Source: a bacterium
GTDB taxonomy: Bacteria > Verrucomicrobiota > Kiritimatiellia > RFP12 > UBA1067
Assembly: GCA_025360845.1 (NCBI GenBank)
Contig: JANYBJ010000317.1
Coordinates: forward strand, 1 to 55,879
DNA length: 55,879 nucleotides
Direction: 5' to 3'
Shown here piece by piece: positions 33,001 through 41,389 of this stretch (the first letter of the stretch is position 1; each line of letters starts with the position of its first letter). The notes beneath the pieces are model-generated. The model did not search any database. It was not told the origin of the DNA and was given only the letters and a program-made list of their open reading frames with translations. The position numbers and the translations under genes were made by a program.

Positions 33001-33540
33001 TTAAAACGGGCTAATGAAGTCGGCGAACGATTGAAAACCCGCATCACGCGCCGACACGACGGGACAGGGTTCCGGCCAGTTGAAACCGATGGAGTCCCAG
33101 CGGAAACCCGCATCGGCTGCCGGCGCGTATTCGCTCGTGACGTGATACAGCATGATCGCCGGCGCCTCCAGGACCAGAAAACCGTGTGCGAAGCCGGGCG
33201 GGATATAGAGCAGATTCCCGATGTCCGAGGAGATTTCGGTGGTCGACACGTGACCGTAAGTGGCTTCCCTCCTGCGCAGATCGACGACGACGTCGAGAAC
33301 GCGTCCGGTCAGGCAGTAAACCAGTTTCGCGTGGTCGTGCGGGGGGGTTTGGAAGTGCATGCCGCGCACAACGCGCTCATGCGAGAGCGAGTAATAGGAT
33401 TCCGCAAAATCCGTTCTCAGCCCCAACCGGGCAAACTCGGTCCGCACGAACGTCTTTACGAACAGGCCGCGGACATCGGAAAACAGTTTAGGCCTAAGTT
33501 CCCGAACAGGAGGCAGACTGGTGGTTTGGAGGAAGAACAT
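33001..33540 (-). CDS. RfbC-like dTDP-4-dehydrorhamnose 3,5-epimerase family protein
   Basis: A 179-residue cupin of the RfbC family, which epimerises C3 and/or C5 of NDP-4-keto-6-deoxyhexoses. Characteristic segments are PKLFSDVRGLFVKTF, AESYYSLSHERVVRGMHFQ (with the catalytic His), KLVYCLTGRVLDVVVDLRR and LLYIPPGFAHGFLVLE. Length is normal. The nucleotide may not be dTDP, because the next gene resembles CDP-sugar reductases and no RmlA, B or D gene is adjacent. Its start lies in an AT-rich 303-bp gap facing response regulator 2. Confidence 0.87.
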   Translation of the reverse strand: MFFLQTTSLPPVRELRPKLFSDVRGLFVKTFVRTEFARLGLRTDFAESYYSLSHERVVRGMHFQTPPHDHAKLVYCLTGRVLDVVVDLRRREATYGHVSTTEISSDIGNLLYIPPGFAHGFLVLEAPAIMLYHVTSEYAPAADAGFRWDSIGFNWPEPCPVVSARDAGFQSFADFISPF

Positions 33541-33843
33541 AGGTCTCCAGATTTGATTACTTGTTTTTCATTATGGGTTCTGTAGATTACGTGACTATTT
33601 GGTCTACATTAGAAGTTTGTAATAATTCGAACGGCTGACATCCGATGGCACTGGCCATGTGGGAGGACCGTTATTCCTGCGCAGAGATTACACGAGTGTA
33701 ATTCCAGTTTCAGTCTCCTGTCATGAGCAGACAGCATCATATCAATTTGCTATATTCATTCTGTTTGCGGCGTGGTTGTTGCGGCTTGCCCTTTTCCGGC
33801 AGGAGAGAGAACAACGCTGCCGCAAGGTTGCACCGAGGAACCC
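33541..33843. promoter_or_regulatory. Divergent promoter region between rfbC-like gene and system 2 regulator, with a perfect palindrome
   Basis: This AT-rich gap carries ATTACAC-GA-GTGTAAT (33687-33702), two perfect 7-bp arms around 2 nt. GAGTGTAATTCC there resembles GAGTTGTAATTATCC in element B. TATATT (33754-33759) is a possible -10 for the regulator gene. The palindrome is a candidate operator, perhaps for autoregulation by response regulator 2. Confidence 0.5.
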
Positions 33844-34533
33844 ATGCGCATTCTGGTCATAGAGGACGATGAGCGCATCCGCTCATTCACCAGCAAAGGA
33901 CTCCGCCAAACGGGGCACGTCGTCGACGACACCCCCAGCGGAGAGGTCGGACTCTCCTTGTGGGAGAACGGCCATTACGACGCCGTCGTTCTTGACCTCA
34001 CGCTCCAAGAAATGGACGGTCTGTCGATCCTGAAGGCCATGCGGCAGAAAGGAGACAAAACGCCGACCATCATCGTAAGCGCCAAAAAAGCGGTCGATCA
34101 GCGCGTCGAAGGGCTCAGGTCGGGTGCGGACGATTACTTGACGAAACCCTTTTCCTTCTCTGAACTGCTGGCCCGCATCGACGTCATCACGCGCCGCAGA
34201 GACGCTTCGGCGCCGTCGCATCTGCCGGACGGCACACTGACGCAAGCCGGCATCACCCTGGATCTCGCGACTCACAGTGTGACGCGCAAAGGCACGCCCA
34301 TCAACCTCCAGCCCAAGGAATTCGCGCTGCTGGAATTCATGATGCGGAACCCCAACCGTCCGCTGACCAAAGAGGTCATCCTGCGCCAGGTGTGGGACTA
34401 TCGGTTCGATCCGCAGTCCAACATTGTCGACGTCCTGATCTGCCGGCTCCGCAGCAAAATCGACACTCCGTTTGACACCACGCTCATCGAAACCCGCAGA
34501 GGAGTCGGCCATGTCTTCCACGGGCGAACCTAA
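33844..34533 (+). CDS. OmpR/PhoB-type response regulator, system 2
   Basis: A 229-residue regulator, the same length as the system 1 paralogue. The receiver starts MRILVIEDDERIRSF, has Asp51 (AVVLDLTLQEMDG) and LTKPFSFSEL; the winged helix has NLQPKEFALLEFMMRNPNRP, WDYRFDPQSNIVDV and RRGVGHVF. The ATG at 33844 is chosen because it starts the receiver; upstream frame to 33772 lacks support. The kinase gene overlaps its end by 23 nt. Together with the kinase it lies directly upstream of the conserved element and the polyamine-type operon, which is its most likely target. Confidence 0.9.
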   Translation: MRILVIEDDERIRSFTSKGLRQTGHVVDDTPSGEVGLSLWENGHYDAVVLDLTLQEMDGLSILKAMRQKGDKTPTIIVSAKKAVDQRVEGLRSGADDYLTKPFSFSELLARIDVITRRRDASAPSHLPDGTLTQAGITLDLATHSVTRKGTPINLQPKEFALLEFMMRNPNRPLTKEVILRQVWDYRFDPQSNIVDVLICRLRSKIDTPFDTTLIETRRGVGHVFHGRT

Positions 34534-35956
34534 AAAAGCACATTCGTTTTTTGTCCACCTGAGCTTGAGCTACTTCGTCGTCTATGCCGTCTGCGCACTC
34601 CTGCTCTACCTCGTCAACAACCGTGTCATTTCCGAGTCGGCCCGTGCGTTCGACCGGGACGACATCCGGTCCGATTCGCTCGAATATGCCGAAATGCTCC
34701 GTAACAACACACCCGGCAGCAGGCTGATCGAAGAGGTCACGAGCGAAAGTCTCCCTGCCTCCACGATCTTTGCGATCCGCATTCTGGACCGCGACGGCCA
34801 CGTCTTGTTCGCCGCCAGCCAGCCAAAGGACTTGGCGTTTCCCATCAGCGGGGAGAGGTGGCAAGAGCCGACCTCGCATCTCCACCCAAAGGACGGCTGG
34901 CGCAGAATCTACCTGCCCGCCTACAAGCGGCATCTGCAACTGCAATCGACGCGCCTGCCGGATGGGCGCGTGCTCCAAGTCGCCAAAAGCACCGAACGCG
35001 AGCAATCGCAAGAGCGTCTCCTTTTTCGCACCACGCTGGCCTTTTTCTTGCTGGCGTCCTTATTCACGCTGGGAAACGGACTCTGGCTGATGGCCCTCAC
35101 CATGCGGCCCATCAGACAGATCAGTGCCGACATGTCAAAGATCATTGAAAACGGCACCTGCGATGCGGGCCTGTCCCCCGTCAGCAGCCGCATCTCCGAG
35201 CTTAACACACTCGGTTGGTTCTTTAACCAGATGGTCCGTAAGAACGCCACGCTGATCACAGCCATGAAAGATACGCTCGACAATGTCGCCCACGATTTCC
35301 GCACCCCGCTGACGCGCATACGCAGCGCGGCCGAATTCGCCCTCAGCGCCCGCGAGCCCCCCGTGTCTCGGGAGGACCTGCACAGAACCCTTGAGGACAT
35401 CATCGAGGACTGCGACACGGCCCGGCTCCAACTCCAAAACCTGCTGGATATCCGCGCGATGGAAAGCGGGGTCATCCAACTTGACATGTGGCGCTTCGAT
35501 CTGAAGTCAACCGTAGCGGAGGTCGCCGACCTCTATACCGTTCTGGCGGAGGACAAGAACATTGACTTGCGCACCGAACTGCCCGAGAGAGAGGTGCCGA
35601 TCGACGGCGACGCGGCCCAACTCTCGCAGGCCGTCGCCAACCTCATCGACAACGCGATCAAATACACGCCGCGCGACGGACGCGTTCTCGTCGCGCTGGC
35701 GGACAAGCACGAACACGTTCTGCTCACCGTCACAGACAGCGGGATAGGAATACCCGAAGACGAGCACACCTTGGTCTGGCAGCGCCTCTACCGGAGCGGA
35801 CGCGCCCGCACCGAAAAGGGCCTCGGCCTCGGCTTGAGCATCGTGAAGGCCATAATCGACGCGCACGGCGGCACAATCACCCTCACCAGCTCGCCCGACT
35901 GGGGCACTACTTTTGTCGTGACTCTTCCTGCATGCGTCAAAGCCTCCGGGATTTGA
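34511..35956 (+). CDS. Sensor histidine kinase, system 2 (HAMP, HisKA, HATPase)
   Basis: A 481-residue membrane kinase aligned end to end with the system 1 kinase. TM1 is at about 15-36 and TM2 at about 172-196, with a periplasmic sensor between them. HisKA carries DNVAHDFRTPLTRIR (His261); HATPase has DNAIKYTPRDGR, VTDSGIGIPEDEHTLVWQ and EKGLGLGLSIVKA. The ATG at 34511 overlaps the regulator by 23 nt inside the codons for GVGHVF, the same geometry as system 1, so coupling is conserved. The sensor domains share KDG, ILD/VLN strands and GRxLQV, hinting at a similar ligand class. The ligand is unknown; a polyamine or envelope signal would fit the neighbours but is not shown. Confidence 0.87.
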   Translation: MSSTGEPKKAHSFFVHLSLSYFVVYAVCALLLYLVNNRVISESARAFDRDDIRSDSLEYAEMLRNNTPGSRLIEEVTSESLPASTIFAIRILDRDGHVLFAASQPKDLAFPISGERWQEPTSHLHPKDGWRRIYLPAYKRHLQLQSTRLPDGRVLQVAKSTEREQSQERLLFRTTLAFFLLASLFTLGNGLWLMALTMRPIRQISADMSKIIENGTCDAGLSPVSSRISELNTLGWFFNQMVRKNATLITAMKDTLDNVAHDFRTPLTRIRSAAEFALSAREPPVSREDLHRTLEDIIEDCDTARLQLQNLLDIRAMESGVIQLDMWRFDLKSTVAEVADLYTVLAEDKNIDLRTELPEREVPIDGDAAQLSQAVANLIDNAIKYTPRDGRVLVALADKHEHVLLTVTDSGIGIPEDEHTLVWQRLYRSGRARTEKGLGLGLSIVKAIIDAHGGTITLTSSPDWGTTFVVTLPACVKASGI

Positions 35957-36042
35957 GCGTTGAAGCTGCCTCCCGACCCATTGCCCGTGTGGGCGCTATG
36001 TATATTCACATGGGCATGGTGATTGACTCAAGCGACCACAAC

Positions 36043-36197
36043 ATTAACGAGTTGTAATTATCCCGCCAACCCTCAGTAACACTCACCTGTTACAGTTCAC
36101 GCTGCTTGAGGGTAATCGGATAGTCCGGTCACTGGTTGTCCGCCTTATCCCTTCCCCCCGGCACAGGAGATAAGAGATGCATTTACCCATTCCTTGT
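36043..36197 (+). promoter_or_regulatory. Conserved upstream element, copy B (before the polyamine-type operon)
   Basis: Counterpart of 27360-27515. GAGTTGTAA (36049), CTTGAGGGT (36105), GTCCGGTCA (36123), TGGTTGTCCGCCTT (36133), CAGGAGA (36164) and the coding start ATGC...TTACCCATT...CTTG keep order and spacing within one or two bases of copy A. A dyad GTAACA (36076-36081) - 6 nt - TGTTAC (36088-36093) in this copy is degenerate in copy A. Likely a regulated promoter and leader for speD. Confidence 0.7.
36076..36093. promoter_or_regulatory. Dyad GTAACA-N6-TGTTAC, candidate response-regulator operator
   Basis: Perfect 6-bp inverted arms separated by 6 nt, 84 bp before speD and inside the conserved element. 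The half-site resembles GAGTTGTAA at the head of the element and the ATTACAC palindrome at 33687. Confidence 0.4.
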
Positions 36198-36659
36198 GTT
36201 AGCGAGACGACGGGATGCCACGATTTCGTCGGACGGCATCTGGTCGCCAGTTATCAGCGCTGTGACAGGCGGGCGCTTCGCAGTCTCGCCGGAGTCGAGG
36301 ATGCGATGAGGTTGGCCGTCCAAGCCAGCGGCGCCACCTTGCTTCAGGCGGCACGACACGTTTTCCCTCCGTTCGGCATGACCATGGTGCTTCTGCTTTC
36401 AGAAAGCCACGCGAGCATCCACACCTATCCCGAATATGACGCCTGTTTCGTCGATCTTTTCACCTGCGGCGACAATTGCGATGCCGAGGCCTTTGACGCC
36501 GTACTGAGGAGCTATCTGAGTCCCCGCAGCGTCACTTGCAAGGTGTTGCTGCGCGACGACAACGTGCGGGTTCTCCGGCAGCGTAGCGGCGCCATACCGG
36601 CGGCGATACGCCGGTCTCTTGCGACTCCTCGTGTGAAGAAGGCGGAGGCCCACACATGA
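36177..36659 (+). CDS. speD: S-adenosylmethionine decarboxylase proenzyme (prokaryotic, pyruvoyl)
   Basis: A 160-residue SpeD. It self-cleaves at Glu76-Ser77 in LSESHASIHTYPEYD to make the pyruvoyl cofactor; His82 and Cys97 (LFTCG) occupy the positions of the catalytic His and Cys of the Thermotoga enzyme (family knowledge). It makes decarboxylated AdoMet, the aminopropyl donor. The usual start (GRHLVASYQRCD) is preceded by an extra 18 residues beginning MHLPIPC, similar at DNA level to the mlaA start. AGGAG is six nt before the ATG. The stop overlaps the next start (ATGA), so speD and speE are coupled. Confidence 0.9.
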   Translation: MHLPIPCVSETTGCHDFVGRHLVASYQRCDRRALRSLAGVEDAMRLAVQASGATLLQAARHVFPPFGMTMVLLLSESHASIHTYPEYDACFVDLFTCGDNCDAEAFDAVLRSYLSPRSVTCKVLLRDDNVRVLRQRSGAIPAAIRRSLATPRVKKAEAHT

Positions 36660-37651
36660 ACGCCGGTGGAGAGCCCAGACACACCGTCGGTCCGCATGCT
36701 CTTGAGGACCGGGGTGAATGCTTGTGGTACGTCGGTGACGACGGACCGGACGAACGGCACCAGTACGGGGTGGCTTGTTGGGTCGTCTCGCGACAGACCC
36801 GCTTTCAGCAGGTCGGCATCATCGACAGCCGGATCTACGGACGGATCCTGTTTCTTGACGGCACCCTGCAGTCGGCGGGACTGGACGAGTATATCTACCA
36901 CGAGTCGCTGGTGCATCCGGCCATGCTGACCCATCCCCGGCCCCGGCGGGTCCTGATCGTCGGCGGCGGTGAAGGCGCGTCGCTCCGCGAAGTGCTGAAG
37001 CACAGGTCGGTGGAACAGGTGACCATGGTCGACATCGATGGCGAGCTGGTGTCCCTTTGCCGCGAACACCTGCCGGCCTGGTCGGCTGGCGCGTTCGATG
37101 ATCCGCGCGTGCGGTTGTTCATCGCCGACGGCTTGACGTGGGTCGCGGAGAGCCAGGAGACGTTCGACGTGGTCATCCTGGATTTGACGGACCAGATCGA
37201 CCTGGGTCCGAGTTTTCCCCTCTATACCCGGGACTTTTACGAAACGCTGAAAAAACGTCTTGCGCCCGGAGGCCTGCTGGTGGTCCAGACGGGGGAGTTC
37301 AGCGTCCGCGAGTTCTTATCGCACTGTTCCGTTCGGCAAACCCTCACGGCATCCTTCGACCATGTCCGGAGTTATATCCAGCATGTGCCCTCTTTTTTCA
37401 GCACATGGTCGTTCGTGCTGGCTTCGGACGGTCCGCTTCTTGAACAGACGTCGGCCGCGGCGCTGGACGAGGCCATCTCCCGGCGCATCCGCGGCACGAC
37501 GCGCTTTTACGATGCCCGCATCCACGAAAAGATGTTCACTCTTCCCAAGGACCTTTGCGCTTTGGAAGCAACCCGCGGCACGGTCGTAACGGACGAGGCC
37601 TCCTTTGAACGGGCTTGCCTTGCCGAGAAAGAAGCGAGGGGTGCCGAATGA
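36656..37651 (+). CDS. speE: Spermidine synthase-like aminopropyltransferase
   Basis: A 331-residue aminopropyltransferase. LFLDGTLQSAGLDEYIYHE is the N-terminal substrate region; VLIVGGGEGASLREVLK binds decarboxylated AdoMet; VILDLTDQIDLGP and LYTRDFYETLK complete the active site. The LQSA...DEYIYHE and DLTD...LYT patterns resemble the thermospermine/ACL5-like and broad-specificity enzymes as much as classical spermidine synthase, so the product may not be spermidine. It overlaps speD at the start and the first acetyltransferase at the end, each by ATGA. The C-terminal ~60 residues are a variable tail. Confidence 0.87.
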   Translation: MNAGGEPRHTVGPHALEDRGECLWYVGDDGPDERHQYGVACWVVSRQTRFQQVGIIDSRIYGRILFLDGTLQSAGLDEYIYHESLVHPAMLTHPRPRRVLIVGGGEGASLREVLKHRSVEQVTMVDIDGELVSLCREHLPAWSAGAFDDPRVRLFIADGLTWVAESQETFDVVILDLTDQIDLGPSFPLYTRDFYETLKKRLAPGGLLVVQTGEFSVREFLSHCSVRQTLTASFDHVRSYIQHVPSFFSTWSFVLASDGPLLEQTSAAALDEAISRRIRGTTRFYDARIHEKMFTLPKDLCALEATRGTVVTDEASFERACLAEKEARGAE

Positions 37652-38172
37652 CGCCGCCGACCGCCAGCGCCAACGTTTGTCTTCGGCCTGCCACAGCGGC
37701 GGACGTGAAGGCCTTGTACCGGCTGTACGTGCAGCCCGGTGAACGTCCCTTTTTTGTGGACTTTGCCGAGGCCACGGAGGCCTTCTCTCAGGCCCAGTTC
37801 AAGACCTACTGCAGCCGCGACAACCGCACGTTGTGGATTCTGACCGAGTCAGAACAACTCGCGGGATTCTTCCTGTTCCTTGATATTCAGCCCGAATGCG
37901 AACTGGCCGATGTCGACATCGGTTTTCTGTCGGCGGTCCCCGCGCCGGAGCCGGCCATTGTCAGCAGGCTTGCCGACGTGCTGCGCCTCGCTTCCCGACA
38001 TCAGGGCCTCACGCGGCTGCAGCTGGCCGTGTCCGCAACCGACCCGGAGAAACTGGCGCTGGCGGAAGCGCTCGGGTTTCAGCGGGAAGGCGTTTTGCGG
38101 CAGCAGCTTTTCCGGAACGGCGGTCTCCTCGATCTCGTGATGCTTGCCCGCATGGAGGGCCGCGCGTCATGA
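37648..38172 (+). CDS. GNAT-family N-acetyltransferase A
   Basis: A 174-residue GNAT protein. The fold begins VCLRPATAADVKALYRLY and contains the beta strands ELADVDIGFLS and LTRLQLAVSATDPEKLALAEA followed by LGFQREGVLRQQLFRNGGLLD, the usual C-terminal GNAT signature. The acetyl-CoA pyrophosphate loop (R/QxxGxG/A) is not obvious, so it might be degenerate or use a different acyl donor. ATGA overlaps on both sides tie it to speE and to the next GNAT gene. By context it probably acylates a polyamine or a polyamine-containing compound. Confidence 0.75.
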   Translation: MTPPTASANVCLRPATAADVKALYRLYVQPGERPFFVDFAEATEAFSQAQFKTYCSRDNRTLWILTESEQLAGFFLFLDIQPECELADVDIGFLSAVPAPEPAIVSRLADVLRLASRHQGLTRLQLAVSATDPEKLALAEALGFQREGVLRQQLFRNGGLLDLVMLARMEGRAS

Positions 38173-38726
38173 AGGCCGACTCACTCTCACATCGTACGCA
38201 TATTGTGGCACGGCGGGCGACGTCGCGCGACAAGGCTGTCCTGCAACGCTGGTACACCGATCCGCGCACCATCGAGCTGATGGAGGACGAGCCCCAGTCG
38301 CCGGCTGAGCTGCGCCGGAAGATCGCGGACCTTGTCGAGTGTGATCCCGTGCGCGACGGCGCCTGCATCCTGGTTTTTGAAATCGGCGGACATCCGGTGG
38401 CCATGGCCCACTTCGTCCGCATGAACTGGACCAGTCGCACGGCGGAAATAAGCGTCATGCTGTCGCCGGAAGAGCCCGGCACGCCCCTGCGGGGATATTC
38501 CGTGATATGCCGGCTGGCGCAGGTCGCCTTCAACACGTTCAACCTGAACAAGATTTACGCCTTTGTCTACGCCCACAACCTGCGGAGCTTCCGCATCCTG
38601 ACGCGGGTCATGAAGGTGGAGGCTGTCCTAAAGGGTTATCTCAAGCGCGCCGACCGCTTCGAGGACGTCTATCTGATCGGCATCCTGGCCAGCGAATACC
38701 GTTCGCTTCCCTCCCGGCACTTATGA
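38169..38726 (+). CDS. GNAT-family N-acetyltransferase B (RimJ/RimL-like)
   Basis: A 185-residue RimJ/RimL-type GNAT protein. It starts with HIVARRATSRDKAVLQRWY, has GHPVAMAHFVRMNWTSRTAE and ISVMLSPEE as the central sheet, RGYSVICRLAQVAFNTFNLN for the cofactor-binding helix and KIYAFVYAHNLRSFRIL with a C-terminal YLKRADRFEDVYLIGIL. SpeG-type spermidine acetyltransferases also belong to this group, which suits the context. It overlaps acetyltransferase A (ATGA) and the ABC transporter gene (ATGA). The substrate is not shown. Confidence 0.8.
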   Translation: MKADSLSHRTHIVARRATSRDKAVLQRWYTDPRTIELMEDEPQSPAELRRKIADLVECDPVRDGACILVFEIGGHPVAMAHFVRMNWTSRTAEISVMLSPEEPGTPLRGYSVICRLAQVAFNTFNLNKIYAFVYAHNLRSFRILTRVMKVEAVLKGYLKRADRFEDVYLIGILASEYRSLPSRHL

Positions 38727-40528
38727 AAGTACGTTCCCCATCCCTTCGCCAGCGCATGCAATCGCTTACGCGTTTGCTGGGCACCTATTTTTTCCGGCGG
38801 GGGGACATGGCTCTGGCGGGAGGCATGGTGCTGGTGGTGGCGGCCAGCGACATTGTCAGCCCGTGGCTTGTCAAACTGGCCATCGACCGCATCGTGGGCG
38901 TAACCGAACATGCCGGCGCTGTTCCCCTGGAGGCCTTCCGCGGCGTCCTGGTGCTTGCAGGCCTGATGGTGAGCTTGGGTGCGCTGCAATACGTTGTCCG
39001 GCGCAGGCTCGCGAGGGTCCAGAACCGCGTCATGTTCGCCGGCGCGGCGAATCTGCGTGCTGAGCTGTACGGCCGGCTGCAGGCCCAGCCGCTGGCGTTC
39101 CATGCCCGGCGACGGGTGGGCGGCTTGCTGAACGCGCTGGTCACGGACATCCAGACACTGCAGGACATGTGCTCGGAGCTGGTCGCGGTGGTTCCGTTTG
39201 CAGCCTGCATACTCGTCGGCCTGCTGGTGGCCATGACCTTGATACATCCGCTGATGGCGTTGCCGGTGGCGGCGTTTCTGGGATGGGCCTTCTGGATGTC
39301 GCTGCACATCGGGCGGCGCGGTTGGCTGAGCCAGGCGCAGGCCATGCACGCCGCCGAGGCGTTGACCGTCCAGGCGCAGGAATCTTTCGGCGGCATGCGC
39401 GCGCTGAAGTCGTTCGGGGCGCAGGCGGGCGCGCAGACGGAATTGAACGTCGCGGCCCAAAACCACGCCCAAGCCCAGCAGGAAGCCGGGGAAGTGCGTG
39501 CCACGGTCACCCCTTTCTTCGGCCTGGCCGAATACGCCGGCATCCTGATCGTGCTGGTGGGCGGCGGCTGGCTCGCCCTGCACGGCGCCCTGACGGCCGG
39601 CGGGCTGGTGGCGCTGCTGGCCTACATGGAAATGACGGCAGACCCCATCGCGCGTATCGCGGACCTGTTCCCCAAACTTCAGCGGGCCGTGATGGCTGCC
39701 GACCGCGTACAGACGTTGCTAAAGGAGACCGCGCCGCCAGCCATGAGGCCCGACCTGATTACTCCGGGCGTCATCCTTGGCCGGATATGCGCAACGCATC
39801 TGGGGTTCGCCTATGCCGACGGAAAGTCGGCGCTTCACGACATCCGATTCGAAGTCCAGCCCGGTGAACGGGTGGCCATTGTCGGACCGAACGCCGCCGG
39901 TAAGAGCACGCTGCTCGACCTGTTGCTCAAACTGGCCACGCCGACCGGGGGCCGCGTGGAGGTCGACGGGATGGATCTGGCGAACATCTCGTCCGACGCC
40001 TGGTGCCGGTTGGCGGGCGTCGTGCCGCAAGATGTGTATTTGCTCAACCGGACGGTCGCCGAGAATATCGCGCTCGGCACCGCCTTGATCGCCGACGTCG
40101 AGGAGGCTGCCCGGCAGGCGGGCGTGGACGAGGTCATCCGCCGGCTGCCTCTCGGCTACGAGACGGTGCCGGGCGAACGCGGCGTCTGCCTTTCGGGCGG
40201 CGAACGTCAACGCATCGCGATCGCGCGCGTTTTTCTGCGGAACCCCAGGGTCGTCCTGCTGGACGAACCCACCTCGGCCCTCGATCTGCGCGGAGAGGCC
40301 GAGCTTCTGCCTGCGCTGCAGCGCCTGTGCGCGGGCCGGACCAGCTTCATCGTCTCTCACCGGGCACCTGTCATCGCCGATGTGGACAAGGTCCTGCTGC
40401 TGTCGGAGGGCCGCCAGCTCGCCTTTGACCGGCCCGGCAACATCTGGCTGGCGTTTCCGCAGTTCAGATCGCTCTTCCCGACAGTGTGGGGAGAAGGTGC
40501 GGCTCACGCGCTGGCGAACGAACCGTGA
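38723..40528 (+). CDS. ABC exporter, fused membrane and ATPase domains
   Basis: A 601-residue ABCB-type half transporter. About six transmembrane helices lie in residues 1-310 (for example MALAGGMVLVVAASDIVSPW and AACILVGLLVAMTLIHPLM); the coupling-helix region includes GGMRALKSFGAQ. The ATPase has GPNAAGKST, VVPQDVYLLNRTVAENIALG, LSGGERQRIAIARVFL, VVLLDEPTSALDLRG and the H-loop in FIVSHRAPV. As a homodimer it would export a lipid or small molecule. It is last in the operon and starts within the stop of acetyltransferase B; the gene content upstream suggests the cargo is an acylated polyamine-type compound. Confidence 0.88.
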   Translation: MKVRSPSLRQRMQSLTRLLGTYFFRRGDMALAGGMVLVVAASDIVSPWLVKLAIDRIVGVTEHAGAVPLEAFRGVLVLAGLMVSLGALQYVVRRRLARVQNRVMFAGAANLRAELYGRLQAQPLAFHARRRVGGLLNALVTDIQTLQDMCSELVAVVPFAACILVGLLVAMTLIHPLMALPVAAFLGWAFWMSLHIGRRGWLSQAQAMHAAEALTVQAQESFGGMRALKSFGAQAGAQTELNVAAQNHAQAQQEAGEVRATVTPFFGLAEYAGILIVLVGGGWLALHGALTAGGLVALLAYMEMTADPIARIADLFPKLQRAVMAADRVQTLLKETAPPAMRPDLITPGVILGRICATHLGFAYADGKSALHDIRFEVQPGERVAIVGPNAAGKSTLLDLLLKLATPTGGRVEVDGMDLANISSDAWCRLAGVVPQDVYLLNRTVAENIALGTALIADVEEAARQAGVDEVIRRLPLGYETVPGERGVCLSGGERQRIAIARVFLRNPRVVLLDEPTSALDLRGEAELLPALQRLCAGRTSFIVSHRAPVIADVDKVLLLSEGRQLAFDRPGNIWLAFPQFRSLFPTVWGEGAAHALANEP

Positions 40529-40572
40529 AACGAGTTGACACAACCTGAAGCGCCGCTATCGACGGTCCCGAG

Positions 40573-41355
40573 TCAAACATTCAGCAGGGGCAGGAGCGCG
40601 TCACGGCAGGCCGCGTGGACCCCGCCGTTGGTGGCGAGGAACGCCATCCGGTGTTTCGGGTAGGCCTTGAGGATTTCGCACTGACCGCCTGCGCGTTCCA
40701 CGATCAGGCTGGCTGCGGCCATGTCCCACACGTAGATGCCGGACTCGAAGTAGCCGTCGAGCTTGCCCGCAGCCACCATGCACATGTCCACGGCCGCCGC
40801 ACCGAGGATGCGGGGCCGCTGCCCGATTTCCGATACCTTGCGCATGAAGCGGAACGCGTGCTCGCCGAGATCCCACTTGTCGGCGCCGGTCGCCAGAATG
40901 GCGAGATCGATGCGGTCGGTCTTCGAGACCTGGATCGGCACGCCGTTGCAAAGCGCCGGGCCGTCGAAGGTGGCCTCGTACATCTGATGCATTTCGGGAA
41001 TGAAAACCGCTCCCGCAACGGCCTGGCCTTTGAAGCGCACCGCGACCGAACAGCACCACCAGGGCAGGCCGTGGAAGAAGTTGATCGTGCCGTCGATGGG
41101 GTCGATGATCCAGACGGTGTCGCTCTCCGGCAGCGGCGCGTCACAGGTCTCCTCGCCGAGAATGGCGTGATCCGGGAAGGCCGAGAGGATGACGGCGGTG
41201 GCGGTCTCCTGAGCCTCGACGTCGAGTTTGTGCTTCACGTCGGTGCGCAGAACGGAGTTCACGTCGCCTCGGCGGTGGAGGTTGGCGAGGACGTGTTCGC
41301 CCGCGCGGCGCGCGGCGAGGGTGGCGATGGCTTGGAGTTGAGGGGTAGAGAGCAT
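40573..41355 (-). CDS. Inositol monophosphatase-family phosphatase
   Basis: A 260-residue member of the IMPase/SuhB family. Metal-binding motif 1 is ILGEETCD, WIIDPIDGTINFFHGLPWW carries the DPxDGTxN signature, and IYVWDMAAASLIVERAGGQ holds the second signature WDxAAxxLI. It hydrolyses myo-inositol 1-phosphate or a related sugar/nucleotide phosphate. The ATG at 41355 starts the normal N-terminal helix; a frame to 41403 overlaps the corA stop region. corA lies 34 bp upstream on the same strand, so the pair may be one transcript. Mg2+ uptake and a Mg-dependent phosphatase make a reasonable couple, but the link is not demonstrated. Confidence 0.87.
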   Translation of the reverse strand: MLSTPQLQAIATLAARRAGEHVLANLHRRGDVNSVLRTDVKHKLDVEAQETATAVILSAFPDHAILGEETCDAPLPESDTVWIIDPIDGTINFFHGLPWWCCSVAVRFKGQAVAGAVFIPEMHQMYEATFDGPALCNGVPIQVSKTDRIDLAILATGADKWDLGEHAFRFMRKVSEIGQRPRILGAAAVDMCMVAAGKLDGYFESGIYVWDMAAASLIVERAGGQCEILKAYPKHRMAFLATNGGVHAACRDALLPLLNV

Positions 41356-41389
41356 AGGGTTGAGGGGCCCGGCTGGCCGTGCCTGAACA

